Virus record (IMG/VR): IMGVR_UViG_3300033994_000115
Span: 1-30,123 of that record
Strand: one strand, 5' to 3'
Length of the DNA: 30,123 bases
Source: a virus
Shown: piece after piece, positions 1 to 8,789 of the stretch
Numbering within the stretch: position 1 is the first letter of the stretch
Layout: every line of letters starts with the position of its first letter
Notes under the pieces: model-generated
Database searches by the model: none
Seen by the model: the letters and a program-made list of their open reading frames with translations, nothing else
Told to the model about the DNA's origin: nothing
Position numbers and translations under genes: made by a program

Positions 1-80
1 GCACCAATGAATTCCATCATAGAATCAAAGGTCATAGTTGACATTTCGTCAGTTATTGTTTTGTACAGATTTAAAGACAT
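1..80 (-). CDS. 5' end of an unidentified gene, cut by the left edge
   Basis: An open frame starts with ATG at 80-78 and runs without a stop to the window edge, giving 26 complete codons (begins MSLNLYKTITDEMSTM). An in-frame TAG lies directly before this ATG, so translation cannot start earlier; a later in-frame ATG is possible. It is the next gene after the baseplate genes in the transcription direction, so a structural or baseplate role is likely from position alone. The visible part is too short to name a family. The 92 bases between it and the preceding gene hold a 20-codon ORF (71-133) and a weak copy of the promoter-like AT motif near 145-165. Confidence 0.55.
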   Translation of the reverse strand, partial: MSLNLYKTITDEMSTMTFDSMMEFIG

Positions 81-172
81 CTAGCACTTCTGTCTACGTG
101 TGGTACTACCATTCTCATCGCAATCAAGTCCATGGCATCCCCATATAATTATGTAAATATACGAATAATTTG

Positions 173-541
173 TTAAAGTACCAAATCTTTCTTCTTTTTA
201 AATTGAATTAAATTTGGAAGATATGATTGTATCAATGGTATCTTATCAACAATAGTCTTTATTGATTTAAAATTACATTCTTTTATTTCTTCATCAGTTC
301 CCTTTACTTTCCAATCTAAAGATGCGGCTGTATAAAATGCATTTCCTAAAAACTTTTTGTATCCTATGTAATCAACTTCAACTATTCTGGATTTAGTATC
401 ATTTGCTTTTTGAATAAAATAACGTACAATATATCCCCTATCATAGTCCAAATCCGTTAAGGTTGGAATATGCGATGATATTATTTTTTCATCAAAAGTA
501 CTACCAATATTTGATATTGTATTATATCTATCTAAATTCAT
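173..541 (-). CDS. Small conserved structural protein downstream of the baseplate hub
   Basis: A 122-residue protein with no signal peptide or membrane segment. The middle has a recognisable pattern, GYIVRYFIQKANDTKSRIVE followed by an FY..ASLDWK segment and GTDEEIKECN, which from memory resembles a small protein conserved beside the baseplate genes of marine T4-like phages; I could not check this. The C-terminus is basic (FKKKKDLVL). It starts six bases after the stop of the hub-like gene, so it is almost certainly co-transcribed with it and likely belongs to the virion or its assembly. The leader before the ATG is A/T-only with no Shine-Dalgarno sequence. The biochemical function is unknown. 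Confidence 0.8.
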   Translation of the reverse strand: MNLDRYNTISNIGSTFDEKIISSHIPTLTDLDYDRGYIVRYFIQKANDTKSRIVEVDYIGYKKFLGNAFYTAASLDWKVKGTDEEIKECNFKSIKTIVDKIPLIQSYLPNLIQFKKKKDLVL

Positions 542-547
542 TTTATA

Positions 548-2842
548 TTATGTTCTTTGTATTCTAAATCCACCCTCTATTTCAGTTTTCCAAATCATAT
601 CAGTAATTGTATGTTTTACAGATGTTACTTGGAAAAATCCAGTTTCTTCATATGCTCTAGGAATGCCACTTACCATAAATTTATCACCTCTTTTAATACC
701 ACTCACGCCATGTATAGTAAAACTAAATTTAATTGGCATTAGTGCAGATACTGCATTACTTTCTGCACTTACATTCTTATCATTACCATTTTTTAATGAT
801 TCAAATACTAATTGGTCATTATATGCAGTAATATACGTCATATCTTCTAATGTTTTGCTAAAATCAGAACTTGCAACCAAATCGATTTTTGGTGCATATC
901 CAATTTTACTTAAAAACATTTGCATTGCTTTTTCTTTAGCTTTTTCAGCTGCTTCACTTTCTTCTTTTGCAGTTTTAGTACCACCCTTTGTCCCTTTATC
1001 AGCCGGCTTTGCTTGCTTTCCCTCAATACTTTTTAAAACTAAATCATCTAAATTAGAAAAAAGTCCTTTTTTCTTTTTACTCTGAGTTGATGGTTGGCTT
1101 CCGTTTACTTTTTGTCCTAATCTATTTCCAATAATTTGGTTCATTTTTGCACCACTAATATCTAAATCTAATGAGGCATCCATAAAAACAGAATTTGCGC
1201 CAGCAACATCAAATTTATATGGAGTTCCAGATGTTTGTGGATTCATATTCATATCAACTACACACAATTCAGTAGAACCATCCGATGAGTTTTGTTCTTG
1301 TATTTGAAAATCCCACACCCCACCAGCTGCGCCAGATATACCATTGAGAATTTGATATAATGCATCTTTTATAGAAAAGTTTTTAGTTTCTAATATACCT
1401 TTAACAAATTGCATATTAACATAAAGGTCTTCTAAAAATCCATAAGAAAGTGCCGGCTTATTTAATCCCACAAATGTACCATCATCGCCGAATTGAATTT
1501 GAGATGGCGTTCTACCTTCAACATTTCCATTTACAATTGCTTTATCGTATGGAAATTGAACAATCGTAGTACCATCGGTAATTGAATTATTAATTACACT
1601 TGTAAAATCGGTTTGCGTTTGATTTTCTGATGCTTGTAATAATGAAAACTTTGGTGTATTTGTATTTGGTATAAACAATTTATTTTTATCAGTGCTAAAT
1701 ATTTTTGGAAATGCAAAACACACAGTGTTTTTTGTATTTACTCTAATACTAACTAATTTATTTCCAACTTTAAATGCCTGAAATCCTATTTTACTTAAAA
1801 CTTCAGATAACACAGAAAATCTTATAAATGCACTATCTCCAATAAGTTCAGTACCTTCCGGTAAATCTACTTTTTTTGCATCTTTACCTTTATCTTGTGT
1901 TTTTGCCCCACCCCCAAATGTAAATCCTAAAAAGCTAGTTCCTTTTAATTTGGAATTCATTTCAGCTTTTACATTTTCATCTACGTTTATATAGTTTAAT
2001 GTTGATGCAAAATTAACATCTTTTAATAATTCAGTAACTTCAAGACTTTGTTTATTTGATGGTAGGTTATTAAATGCCATCATAAATCTTTGCTTACCAA
2101 CATCCTGCTCAGCTGATATTTCAGATGGCTCATACGCCTCTGCTTTATTATTTGTTTCTTCTTCTTTACCTTCGGTATTATCAGCTGCATTAAGAAATGC
2201 TGGTAGTTCGGTGAATCCAGTACATTTTACAGTTATTGTCCATTCCTGTCCACTCATAGCAACACTACCACCTGTTATAAATCCTAAGTAGTTATCATAA
2301 TGTCCGCCGGCTGCTTTTCTTTTTTTATTAACAACTTGAAATGATTGATTATCACCAACCTCATCTGCTGTTAATTTTTGTTTATATTGAGATACTCCCT
2401 TATTGGTATTCCATCCCCATTCTAAAAATATAGTATATCCGGGCTCTAAATAATATTTACATAATGTATCTAATTGAGCTCTTGTATAGCAGGTTATTGA
2501 AAAAGTAGCTTTTCTAGAAATATTTCCAGCACCCTCATCAATTTCAATCGAAGTTATATTTGGTTTAGGTCTATATCCATGAAACTCACCACCAGCTATA
2601 ATAGAATTACCAAACCATGTACTACCAACAGTACCACTCATCGTATCGTTACCATATATTGATGGGTATGCACCAAATAAAGCAAAGTTTGGATTAGATA
2701 TTATTTGGCATCCACCACCCACACCAGATGCTACTCTAACCCAAGCATTTAGGTTAGATACTCGCATGATATCTCCTTTTCTAAGAGCTAATTCTTTTTG
2801 AACATAATCTGCGATATTTGAAAAATTTGGAAATGCTGACAT
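548..2842 (-). CDS. Baseplate hub-like structural protein
   Basis: A 764-residue protein in the baseplate block. Residues about 94-145 carry a beta-rich segment ending in YYLEPGYTIFLEWGWN. Similar 'PG-T-hydrophobic-WG' segments occur, as I recall, in large baseplate or hub proteins of phages with contractile tails. The last 60 residues have a hub-like pattern: GVSGIKRGDKFMVSGIP, then FQVTSVKHTITD..W.TEIEGGFR, as at the end of gpD/gp27-like hub proteins, where a ring of tube-like domains joins tube and spike. A low-complexity lysine/glutamate stretch lies at about 620-670. It follows a LysM wedge-like gene by nine bases, as expected for hub assembly. I infer a hub or hub-adaptor role; no lysozyme motif is visible. 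Confidence 0.6.
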   Translation of the reverse strand: MSAFPNFSNIADYVQKELALRKGDIMRVSNLNAWVRVASGVGGGCQIISNPNFALFGAYPSIYGNDTMSGTVGSTWFGNSIIAGGEFHGYRPKPNITSIEIDEGAGNISRKATFSITCYTRAQLDTLCKYYLEPGYTIFLEWGWNTNKGVSQYKQKLTADEVGDNQSFQVVNKKRKAAGGHYDNYLGFITGGSVAMSGQEWTITVKCTGFTELPAFLNAADNTEGKEEETNNKAEAYEPSEISAEQDVGKQRFMMAFNNLPSNKQSLEVTELLKDVNFASTLNYINVDENVKAEMNSKLKGTSFLGFTFGGGAKTQDKGKDAKKVDLPEGTELIGDSAFIRFSVLSEVLSKIGFQAFKVGNKLVSIRVNTKNTVCFAFPKIFSTDKNKLFIPNTNTPKFSLLQASENQTQTDFTSVINNSITDGTTIVQFPYDKAIVNGNVEGRTPSQIQFGDDGTFVGLNKPALSYGFLEDLYVNMQFVKGILETKNFSIKDALYQILNGISGAAGGVWDFQIQEQNSSDGSTELCVVDMNMNPQTSGTPYKFDVAGANSVFMDASLDLDISGAKMNQIIGNRLGQKVNGSQPSTQSKKKKGLFSNLDDLVLKSIEGKQAKPADKGTKGGTKTAKEESEAAEKAKEKAMQMFLSKIGYAPKIDLVASSDFSKTLEDMTYITAYNDQLVFESLKNGNDKNVSAESNAVSALMPIKFSFTIHGVSGIKRGDKFMVSGIPRAYEETGFFQVTSVKHTITDMIWKTEIEGGFRIQRT

Positions 2843-2851
2843 AAACTTTAT

Positions 2852-3145
2852 TTAGTTATTTATAAAATCGGTTACTATTTCTATATAGTTTAATGGAATT
2901 CTTAATACTGTTGCTTCTGGAAATCCCAATGGTGCATCATGTATATTATTTGCTGATGCGATTATCCACCAAAGTGTTGGGTCATCGTAATATTGAAATG
3001 CTAATGTATCTAATCTATCACCCAATTCCGTCATCACATATACATCATCATCTCTTAATGGAATATTAGGATATATTTTTGGTCTATATACCTCTCTACC
3101 ATCGTGAGTTTTTTTAGTTTCTAATTCGTAATATCTACTTTCCAT
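2852..3145 (-). CDS. LysM-like baseplate wedge protein (gp53-like)
   Basis: A 97-residue protein. Residues about 41-70 form a LysM/tail-protein-X-like core: GDRLDTLAFQYYDDPTLWWI followed by IASANNI. This is the usual pattern of GD.L..IA..YY..P..WW.I...N. In T4, gp53 is a wedge protein with a LysM-like fold that helps join wedges to the hub, and phages such as P2 encode small gpX proteins of this type. The gene sits between the tube-cap-like gene (4-base gap) and the hub-like gene (9-base gap), which fits. It is about half the length of T4 gp53, so it may be closer to a gpX-type protein. A cell-wall-binding role is less likely because there is only one motif and no signal peptide. Confidence 0.75.
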   Translation of the reverse strand: MESRYYELETKKTHDGREVYRPKIYPNIPLRDDDVYVMTELGDRLDTLAFQYYDDPTLWWIIASANNIHDAPLGFPEATVLRIPLNYIEIVTDFINN

Positions 3146-3149
3146 ATTT

Positions 3150-5942
3150 TTAACTTATAGTTATATTAGTACTTGCTGGGTAATCCTTACCATCATTGCC
3201 AGTCCATCCAGATATTTTTGATTTATATCTAAGAAATTCTGTTACCCCAGCTTTTTCCGTATATTTCTTACCATCCTCACCATATGTAAAGTACCCTGGC
3301 ATATATGGTAATCCATTACTATTGTATATTAATTTTCCGTTTGCATACACATTACCAATATATCCATCGGTAGCCGGGTCTGTTTTTACTTCTATTCTAT
3401 ATGTTGGTGGTGGGTCTACTTTTGGTGGCGCCGCATTTTCCATACCAGCACCTGTTTTTGTAGGTGTAGTTGCTTGACCAGGATTATTAACAGCAGCTGT
3501 TGCTGATACGGTATCCGCCTTTGTAGCGGTTGTGTTAAGTATTGGAGTTGATTGTTCAGTACTTGTTTTACTATTAGCATCAGTTGCAGCTTCTGATTGA
3601 GTTGATGTATTTTCTAAAGGTTTTGCTGTATTTTCTGAAGTTTTTCCTGCCACTCTTGGTAATTTATCAAATCCATATAAATAACCATCCTTTGTACTTG
3701 ATTTCGATTCCACCAAGTTCAATGTTACACTAACATCTATTATTTTTGGTAATTTATAATTATCCAATGATGTAGTTTCGCCATTTAGTTTAAATGATTG
3801 ATTATCAGCAATTCCCATACCAGCAGTAGGCCCAACTTCCCAAGTACCAGTATCATCAACTGTGTATGATAAACTTGAAATATAACATTCTTTATTTTTA
3901 TATAAATTACCAATTGTTATTTTAAGGAATGGTGCCAACACAGCTATACCTTTATTATATCCTTGTGGATATGCAAGTGATGTTAAAAAGTTTAATCTTT
4001 GCCAAGCTGCTATATGTTGTAATGGCGTAGTTGAATATACTTTAAAATTAAAAGATACACTTCTTTCTATACCAGTATAAGTCCAATATGGAAATGGTGA
4101 ACCAATAAATTTAGCCGAATCCCAACTTGGTGTTGTAGTTTCAGTAATACCAGATAAAGTTGCTCTAAAATTTACTGATTGTTTTTTTGCAATTGATGTA
4201 AATTTTAAAGTTATAAAATCATAATCATCTAATGTATCAGGTCCTATTTTTAATTCACTACCATCGTATTGAGTTTTTTCATTAACAATATCCAATTTAT
4301 CCCTACTATCAATACCATATTTTGTTTTCAAAGTTACTTTAGGAGTTTGCCCATCTTTTAATGATGAATAAGTACTAATAGTAACTCCCGGTCTTTCAGC
4401 TGATGTTCCACTTGTATCCAAAGTTGCAAGTGCTGCATTTAATGCATCCAATTTAGATGATAAATCATTTCTTAATTTAACATCATCTTGAGTTTCATCA
4501 ACAGTATCCGAATATTTTGTTGTACCATCATGCTTAGATTCAATCCCAGCCGCTATTGCCCTTTCATCTTTTGCAGCTAAATTTTGCTGCCCTTCTTTTC
4601 TACCTTCTGATAATTTAGCAGTTGCATCTTTTGTTGTAGAATCTAAAGTTTCTTTTGTAGTTGCAAACGGACTCTTAACCAATAATTTATTACTTAATGC
4701 AGATGCATCTACTGGTGCTTCTGGTGCTCCTGGTGGTGTTACCGTTGCTCCGTTAGATTTAGCCTCATCATTAGCTCCATTCAATGCATCAAGTTTGGAT
4801 GATAAATCATTTCTTAATTTAATATCATCCGATTTAGCATCTATGGTTGATGAATAGTTAATTGGAGGTGCTGGTTGTTCGGCTGGAACGGCTGGATTTA
4901 TATCTCCAATTTTTAATTTACTATTAGCTATTAGAGTTTGTCCTTCTTTTCTAGCCGAAGATAGTTTACTTGTTACAGAATCCTTTATAGAAGAAATCTT
5001 ACCACCTATGTTAAATCTAGATGTATCTAAATTTAATTTTCCTCCTAAATTTGGAGTTGGTGCTGGTAAAGATTTTAAATTTATTTTTGATTTACTATCT
5101 TCTAAAAATTTGTTTATTGCATTTGCTTGCGCTTGCTTTTTACCAGTTAATCTTTCAAACTGAATACTTGATAAGTCATTTCTTTTATATACATCTTCAT
5201 CGGTTGGATTAACTGTGTCAGAGTATTTAGCAGAACTATCATATTGAACTTCGTTTTCACCTTTTTTAGCAAGATTTTGTGCACCTTGCTTTGGTGCTCC
5301 AAATAATTTTTTCTTTATTTCACCTTTAAGTAAATTTATACCAGCCCCTAACAATTGGTTGCCAATTTGTTTAGGAGTTCCTCTTGCACTATTCTTTAAA
5401 ACTTGTCCAATCAAATTACCTTTAGAATCTCCTTTAATTTTAGCAAGAGTAATCATCGTATCAGGCTCTTTACCTGCTTTGAAATCTGCGTTTAATGAAA
5501 TCTTTGTTGGTATAGTTGATTCAGGAAAAGCTATACCCAACTTACCAGCAACTCTTAATCCAAAATCTTCAGCTTTTTTAAGGAAGTTACCAACAATACC
5601 AGCATCTTGTGGGTTATTGGAATTTACACCATCCTTCATTATTTCAACAAGTCTAGTTGATTTCTTTTGAAATTTAAATATATCAGTACCATATATTAAA
5701 GGTGCTGATAATTTATTTAATATTCTTAATCCAGTTGTTTCTTGTTCTAATCTACTCTCACCTTTGGTTGTTGATATTTTTCGTCTAATTGCAGTTGCTG
5801 CGTTAAAAGATGGTTGTAATAATACCGTAGTGTTCGCACTTATAGGCAAATCCTTACTATTGCGGATATCATATTTCTGCTCAGCCGTTTTACCATCGGA
5901 TAATACTTTGGTCTTAAATAATTCTTCTATTGTCTTACCCAT
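3150..5942 (-). CDS. Large baseplate / tube-initiator (tube cap)-like protein
   Basis: A 930-residue protein directly after the tape measure gene (2-base gap), the place where T4 has the tube-cap genes 48 and 54. Residues about 575-750 form a compact beta domain: TLKFTSIAKKQSVNFRATLS, PSWDSAKFIGSPFPYWTYTG, IERSVSFNFKVYSTTP, then APFLKITIGNLY, Y..SLSYTVDDTGTWE. I associate this pattern with contractile-injection-system tube or tube-initiator domains. The N-terminal half is low in hydrophobics and contains three copies of an imperfect repeat (residues 216-259, 330-388 and 447-502). Residues 770-845 are a Thr/Ser/Ala/Pro-rich linker before a small C-terminal domain. It is much larger than T4 gp48 (364 residues) or gp54 (320), so the repeat region is an addition. 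The exact role is inferred. Confidence 0.65.
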   Translation of the reverse strand: MGKTIEELFKTKVLSDGKTAEQKYDIRNSKDLPISANTTVLLQPSFNAATAIRRKISTTKGESRLEQETTGLRILNKLSAPLIYGTDIFKFQKKSTRLVEIMKDGVNSNNPQDAGIVGNFLKKAEDFGLRVAGKLGIAFPESTIPTKISLNADFKAGKEPDTMITLAKIKGDSKGNLIGQVLKNSARGTPKQIGNQLLGAGINLLKGEIKKKLFGAPKQGAQNLAKKGENEVQYDSSAKYSDTVNPTDEDVYKRNDLSSIQFERLTGKKQAQANAINKFLEDSKSKINLKSLPAPTPNLGGKLNLDTSRFNIGGKISSIKDSVTSKLSSARKEGQTLIANSKLKIGDINPAVPAEQPAPPINYSSTIDAKSDDIKLRNDLSSKLDALNGANDEAKSNGATVTPPGAPEAPVDASALSNKLLVKSPFATTKETLDSTTKDATAKLSEGRKEGQQNLAAKDERAIAAGIESKHDGTTKYSDTVDETQDDVKLRNDLSSKLDALNAALATLDTSGTSAERPGVTISTYSSLKDGQTPKVTLKTKYGIDSRDKLDIVNEKTQYDGSELKIGPDTLDDYDFITLKFTSIAKKQSVNFRATLSGITETTTPSWDSAKFIGSPFPYWTYTGIERSVSFNFKVYSTTPLQHIAAWQRLNFLTSLAYPQGYNKGIAVLAPFLKITIGNLYKNKECYISSLSYTVDDTGTWEVGPTAGMGIADNQSFKLNGETTSLDNYKLPKIIDVSVTLNLVESKSSTKDGYLYGFDKLPRVAGKTSENTAKPLENTSTQSEAATDANSKTSTEQSTPILNTTATKADTVSATAAVNNPGQATTPTKTGAGMENAAPPKVDPPPTYRIEVKTDPATDGYIGNVYANGKLIYNSNGLPYMPGYFTYGEDGKKYTEKAGVTEFLRYKSKISGWTGNDGKDYPASTNITIS
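4437..5297 (-). repeat. Three dispersed copies of an internal protein repeat in the tube-cap-like gene
   Basis: Copies lie at about 5166-5297, 4779-4955 and 4437-4604. Each pairs a K-(E/Q)-G-Q/A-x-N/L-L-A-like element with a second element of the form Y-S-(D/S)-T-(V/I) ... D-D/E-(V/I)-(K/Y)-x-RNDLSS, and the last two also share KLDALN. The last two copies are nearly identical in the RNDLSSKLDALN part at protein level and close at DNA level, which points to duplication inside the gene. Confidence 0.7.
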
Positions 5943-5944
5943 CG

Positions 5945-8524
5945 TTATCTTTTACCATATGAATTTGAACTACTCTTATCAACTATTGCTGATACTTTTG
6001 ATGTAACTTTTTGTCCGTCCATATTAACGGATATTTTACCAGCATTTAAATCTGCTCTTAAACCTTTTATTTCTTCAATCAATTGAGCCGTACTATCAGT
6101 CTTACCTTCACCACCACCTTCACCACCACCTCCAAATAAGCTAGATAATCCACCCAATGCCATCAAAACAGGAAGTGCAAGTAACCCACTAACAGCAACA
6201 GCTGCTAATGCAAATGCCAATACAGTTAATGCTCCAGCTAATCCTAATATTGGCATATAATCTATTTGAGATACTGCTGATATTTGTTCCATTATAGCAG
6301 GTAGTGATGAGGATATTGCGCCAAATCCACTACCTATTAAATTCATACCAGTTCCAAAAACTATTAAAGCTGCTCCTAAAACAGCTATGCCCAATGCGCC
6401 AGCTAATACAAATGGTAGTATTAAACCAAGTCCGGCTGCAGCTGCGCCAAATAAAACCAACCCAGCTGCTGCGGCTAATACAGAATCTATACTTAATCCC
6501 TGAATTAAACTCATAGCAAATGCAAATGGTATCAATGCTGCTCCCAATATTGCTATTGCTATTGCTCCTTGTATCATAGAACCACTTGCTTTTGATAATA
6601 TGTATGCAATACCGGCCAATCCAACCAATCCAACTAATCCTTTACCAACATCTTCCCACTTAACCGTTGCAAACTGTTGGAATGCTTTAGCAGATACATA
6701 AAGTGCTGCAGCTAATATTAATAATGCAGCTGCACCCTTAATTAAATCACCTGATTTTATTTTTCCAAATTTATTTGCTTGGTCAGCTCCACCGCCAGCT
6801 GGTGTTGCTGCTGCACCTGGTGTTGCTCCTGCGGCTGGTGCTGCACCTGGAGCTCCTCCACCTTTAAATAGTTTACCAATTATTGGAATTTTGGAAGCCA
6901 TACCTTTTACATCCATTCCCATTTGTGCAAAAGAACCACCCAATTGACCAGCCATCATCACACCAGTTCCTAATCCCTTAACTATACTACCCATAGGGCC
7001 TGTTGCGAGAGCTGTCAATGTTTCTTTCATACTTTCAAACTTAGAAAGTTGAACAGTACCATCATCATTTAATTTATCAGAATTGGCCGCCATTTTTTGG
7101 AATTCATCAACTGATAATCCTAATAATTCTGCTGCTTTTCTCTTTTGGAAAATATCCATTTTATTGAATGCTTCTATACCACCCAATTGTTGTAATGTTT
7201 CTTTTACAGCTCCACCAATATTTCCTTCATATGCTAACCCTCTTGCTCTATCTAAGTTAAGTTGTTTACCAAGCATTGCTCCCAATTCCAATTCGCCATT
7301 AATAGATGTTTCAAAATCTAAAAGTGAATCAGTTACTTTGGTTAATGAATCCATACCAACACCTAACTTAGCTGCTGCTACTGCTGCTTTAGCTATATTT
7401 AACCCACCATCTTTACCATATTCGGCAAATGCCTTTGATGAACCAGCTACATCCTTCATTAAAGAATCAATTGGAACACCAGCAGCCTTACCCATTGCTT
7501 TTGTAGTTGCTGCCATATCCATAGCAGTTGAAGCAGAACCATCGTTCATTCTTGCAAAGTTACCAACTACATTAGCAGCTTCAGCACCACTAATACCCAT
7601 ATTAGTTGCCATTAAGTTGGTGTTCAATTGTGTGGCAAATGTTACATCCTTTAATCCTCCAAATTCTTTTGATAATCCCTTTGTTACTTCTTCAGCATCT
7701 TTAAATACAGCACCTAATGCAAATGATGATATTTGTGCCGAATCTACATAGCCTCCAAAACTTCTAACACTATCTCCCCATTTACTTATACCTTGCCCAA
7801 CTGCTGTTATTCCAAGACCAAGAAGAATCATAGGTTTTTTTAGAGTCGTTGTAATCATTGCAGCTATACCTTTAAATCTAGCCGCCATTCTATCAGCCTC
7901 GGCAGTTAAGTCTTTATATGCAGCTAATTCATCTTCAGTTAGACCTATTGTTTTTTGTAATTCTAAAGTTGTTAATTTTAATGTATCTTTATATTGATTT
8001 GCCCAAGCACCCAATTGCTTATTACTTTTTAATACATCATCATATTCTTCATTTATTAATTGTAAAAAGCTAACTTGATATTCATATTCTTTGGTAGCTT
8101 CTGCTAATTCTTCAGGAGTACCATCAGCAGCTGCTAACATATTTTGTTGTGACCTTGCTATATTTACTGCAGCCGAAGATAATGCGTTTGCTGCATCTAT
8201 CCCCTTTCCACCATCTGTTATATCAAATTGAATTTTACTCAATCCAGTTACTTGCTTACTGATTGAAGTGAATCCTTTTCCTAACGCATCTGATGCTCTA
8301 TTTGAAATAGTTATTTGCGATGCGAGATCGCTAAATTCTGTTGATGCTTTGGAAATATCCGTTTTTACTTTATCAACTTTACCAATAAATTGAGTTATCT
8401 TATCAATATTATTTTGAATCTCTTTTGCTTGCGCACCAGTTGATTTGTTTAATTGATTTTGTAATTCATTTAAACGTTCCGTTGCTTTTACTTGAGCATC
8501 TAATAATTTAACACTATCTGCCAT
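5945..8524 (-). CDS. Tail tape measure protein
   Basis: An 859-residue protein. The N-terminal 200 residues are charged and helical, with coiled-coil-like spacing (VKATERLNELQNQLNKSTGA and on). There is a hydrophobic segment near 230-250 (MILLGLGITAVG), a Gly/Ala/Pro linker near 560-590, then several long hydrophobic stretches from about 600 to 780 (GAAALLILAAALYVSAKAF; GAIAIAILGAALIPFAFAM). The C-terminus has the usual tape-measure ending, a glycine-rich run, then LIEEIKGLRADLNAGKISVN. Such proteins fill the tail tube, set its length and can enter the host membrane. Its place after the tube and chaperone genes and before the baseplate genes is diagnostic. It is longer than T4 gp29 (590 residues), which suggests a tail somewhat longer than T4's. 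No peptidase or lysozyme motif is evident. Confidence 0.85.
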   Translation of the reverse strand: MADSVKLLDAQVKATERLNELQNQLNKSTGAQAKEIQNNIDKITQFIGKVDKVKTDISKASTEFSDLASQITISNRASDALGKGFTSISKQVTGLSKIQFDITDGGKGIDAANALSSAAVNIARSQQNMLAAADGTPEELAEATKEYEYQVSFLQLINEEYDDVLKSNKQLGAWANQYKDTLKLTTLELQKTIGLTEDELAAYKDLTAEADRMAARFKGIAAMITTTLKKPMILLGLGITAVGQGISKWGDSVRSFGGYVDSAQISSFALGAVFKDAEEVTKGLSKEFGGLKDVTFATQLNTNLMATNMGISGAEAANVVGNFARMNDGSASTAMDMAATTKAMGKAAGVPIDSLMKDVAGSSKAFAEYGKDGGLNIAKAAVAAAKLGVGMDSLTKVTDSLLDFETSINGELELGAMLGKQLNLDRARGLAYEGNIGGAVKETLQQLGGIEAFNKMDIFQKRKAAELLGLSVDEFQKMAANSDKLNDDGTVQLSKFESMKETLTALATGPMGSIVKGLGTGVMMAGQLGGSFAQMGMDVKGMASKIPIIGKLFKGGGAPGAAPAAGATPGAAATPAGGGADQANKFGKIKSGDLIKGAAALLILAAALYVSAKAFQQFATVKWEDVGKGLVGLVGLAGIAYILSKASGSMIQGAIAIAILGAALIPFAFAMSLIQGLSIDSVLAAAAGLVLFGAAAAGLGLILPFVLAGALGIAVLGAALIVFGTGMNLIGSGFGAISSSLPAIMEQISAVSQIDYMPILGLAGALTVLAFALAAVAVSGLLALPVLMALGGLSSLFGGGGEGGGEGKTDSTAQLIEEIKGLRADLNAGKISVNMDGQKVTSKVSAIVDKSSSNSYGKR

Positions 8525-8529
8525 TTAAA

Positions 8530-8727
8530 TTATTTAGTTTTGCTAGCTTTTTCAACCTGATTAAAAACATTATCAAGCATTTTGCTAACATTATCAAGAG
8601 ATTTTGCTACTTCTGGGTTTCTTTCTTTTGTTTTATTTATAAATTGCTGGTCTAATCCTTTTTTATATGAATCAAAAAAGCTATCTATAAACTTATCCAC
8701 AAGTCCTTCATTTAATTTTTTTGCCAT
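8530..8727 (-). CDS. Small helical protein before the tape measure gene
   Basis: A 65-residue, lysine-rich protein predicted to be almost all helix (MAKKLNEGLVDKFIDSFFDS; then SKMLDNVFNQVEKASKTK). It is the first gene after a terminator and a promoter-like motif and ends five bases before the tape measure start, so both are likely read from one transcript. The position suggests a tape-measure partner or tail-assembly helper, but no family is recognised. The start is set by ATG at 8727-8725; no Shine-Dalgarno sequence precedes it. Confidence 0.7.
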   Translation of the reverse strand: MAKKLNEGLVDKFIDSFFDSYKKGLDQQFINKTKERNPEVAKSLDNVSKMLDNVFNQVEKASKTK

Positions 8728-8733
8728 GGTTAT

Positions 8734-8753
8734 TGTTTATATTGTATAAATAT
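8734..8753 (-). promoter_or_regulatory. Candidate late promoter before the tape-measure operon
   Basis: The coding strand reads TATTTATA-CAA-TATAAACA, a near-perfect inverted repeat (TTTATA-CAA-TATAAA). The same 20-base sequence occurs at 13288-13307 before another gene. It sits just downstream of the terminator at 8762-8789 and 7 bases before the ATG of the 65-residue gene. The promoter role is inferred from repetition and placement. Confidence 0.5.
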
Positions 8754-8761
8754 TGGATAAT

Positions 8762-8789
8762 AAAAAAGTGAGGATTAACGCATCCTCAC
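8762..8789 (-). terminator. Intrinsic terminator overlapping the end of the second chaperone frame
   Basis: The coding strand has a perfect 8-bp stem, GTGAGGAT and ATCCTCAC, with a 6-base loop GCGTTA, followed directly by six T. The first base of the TAA stop codon of the 82-codon frame pairs in the stem region and the rest lies in the loop. This is a textbook rho-independent terminator for the chaperone unit. Confidence 0.88.
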
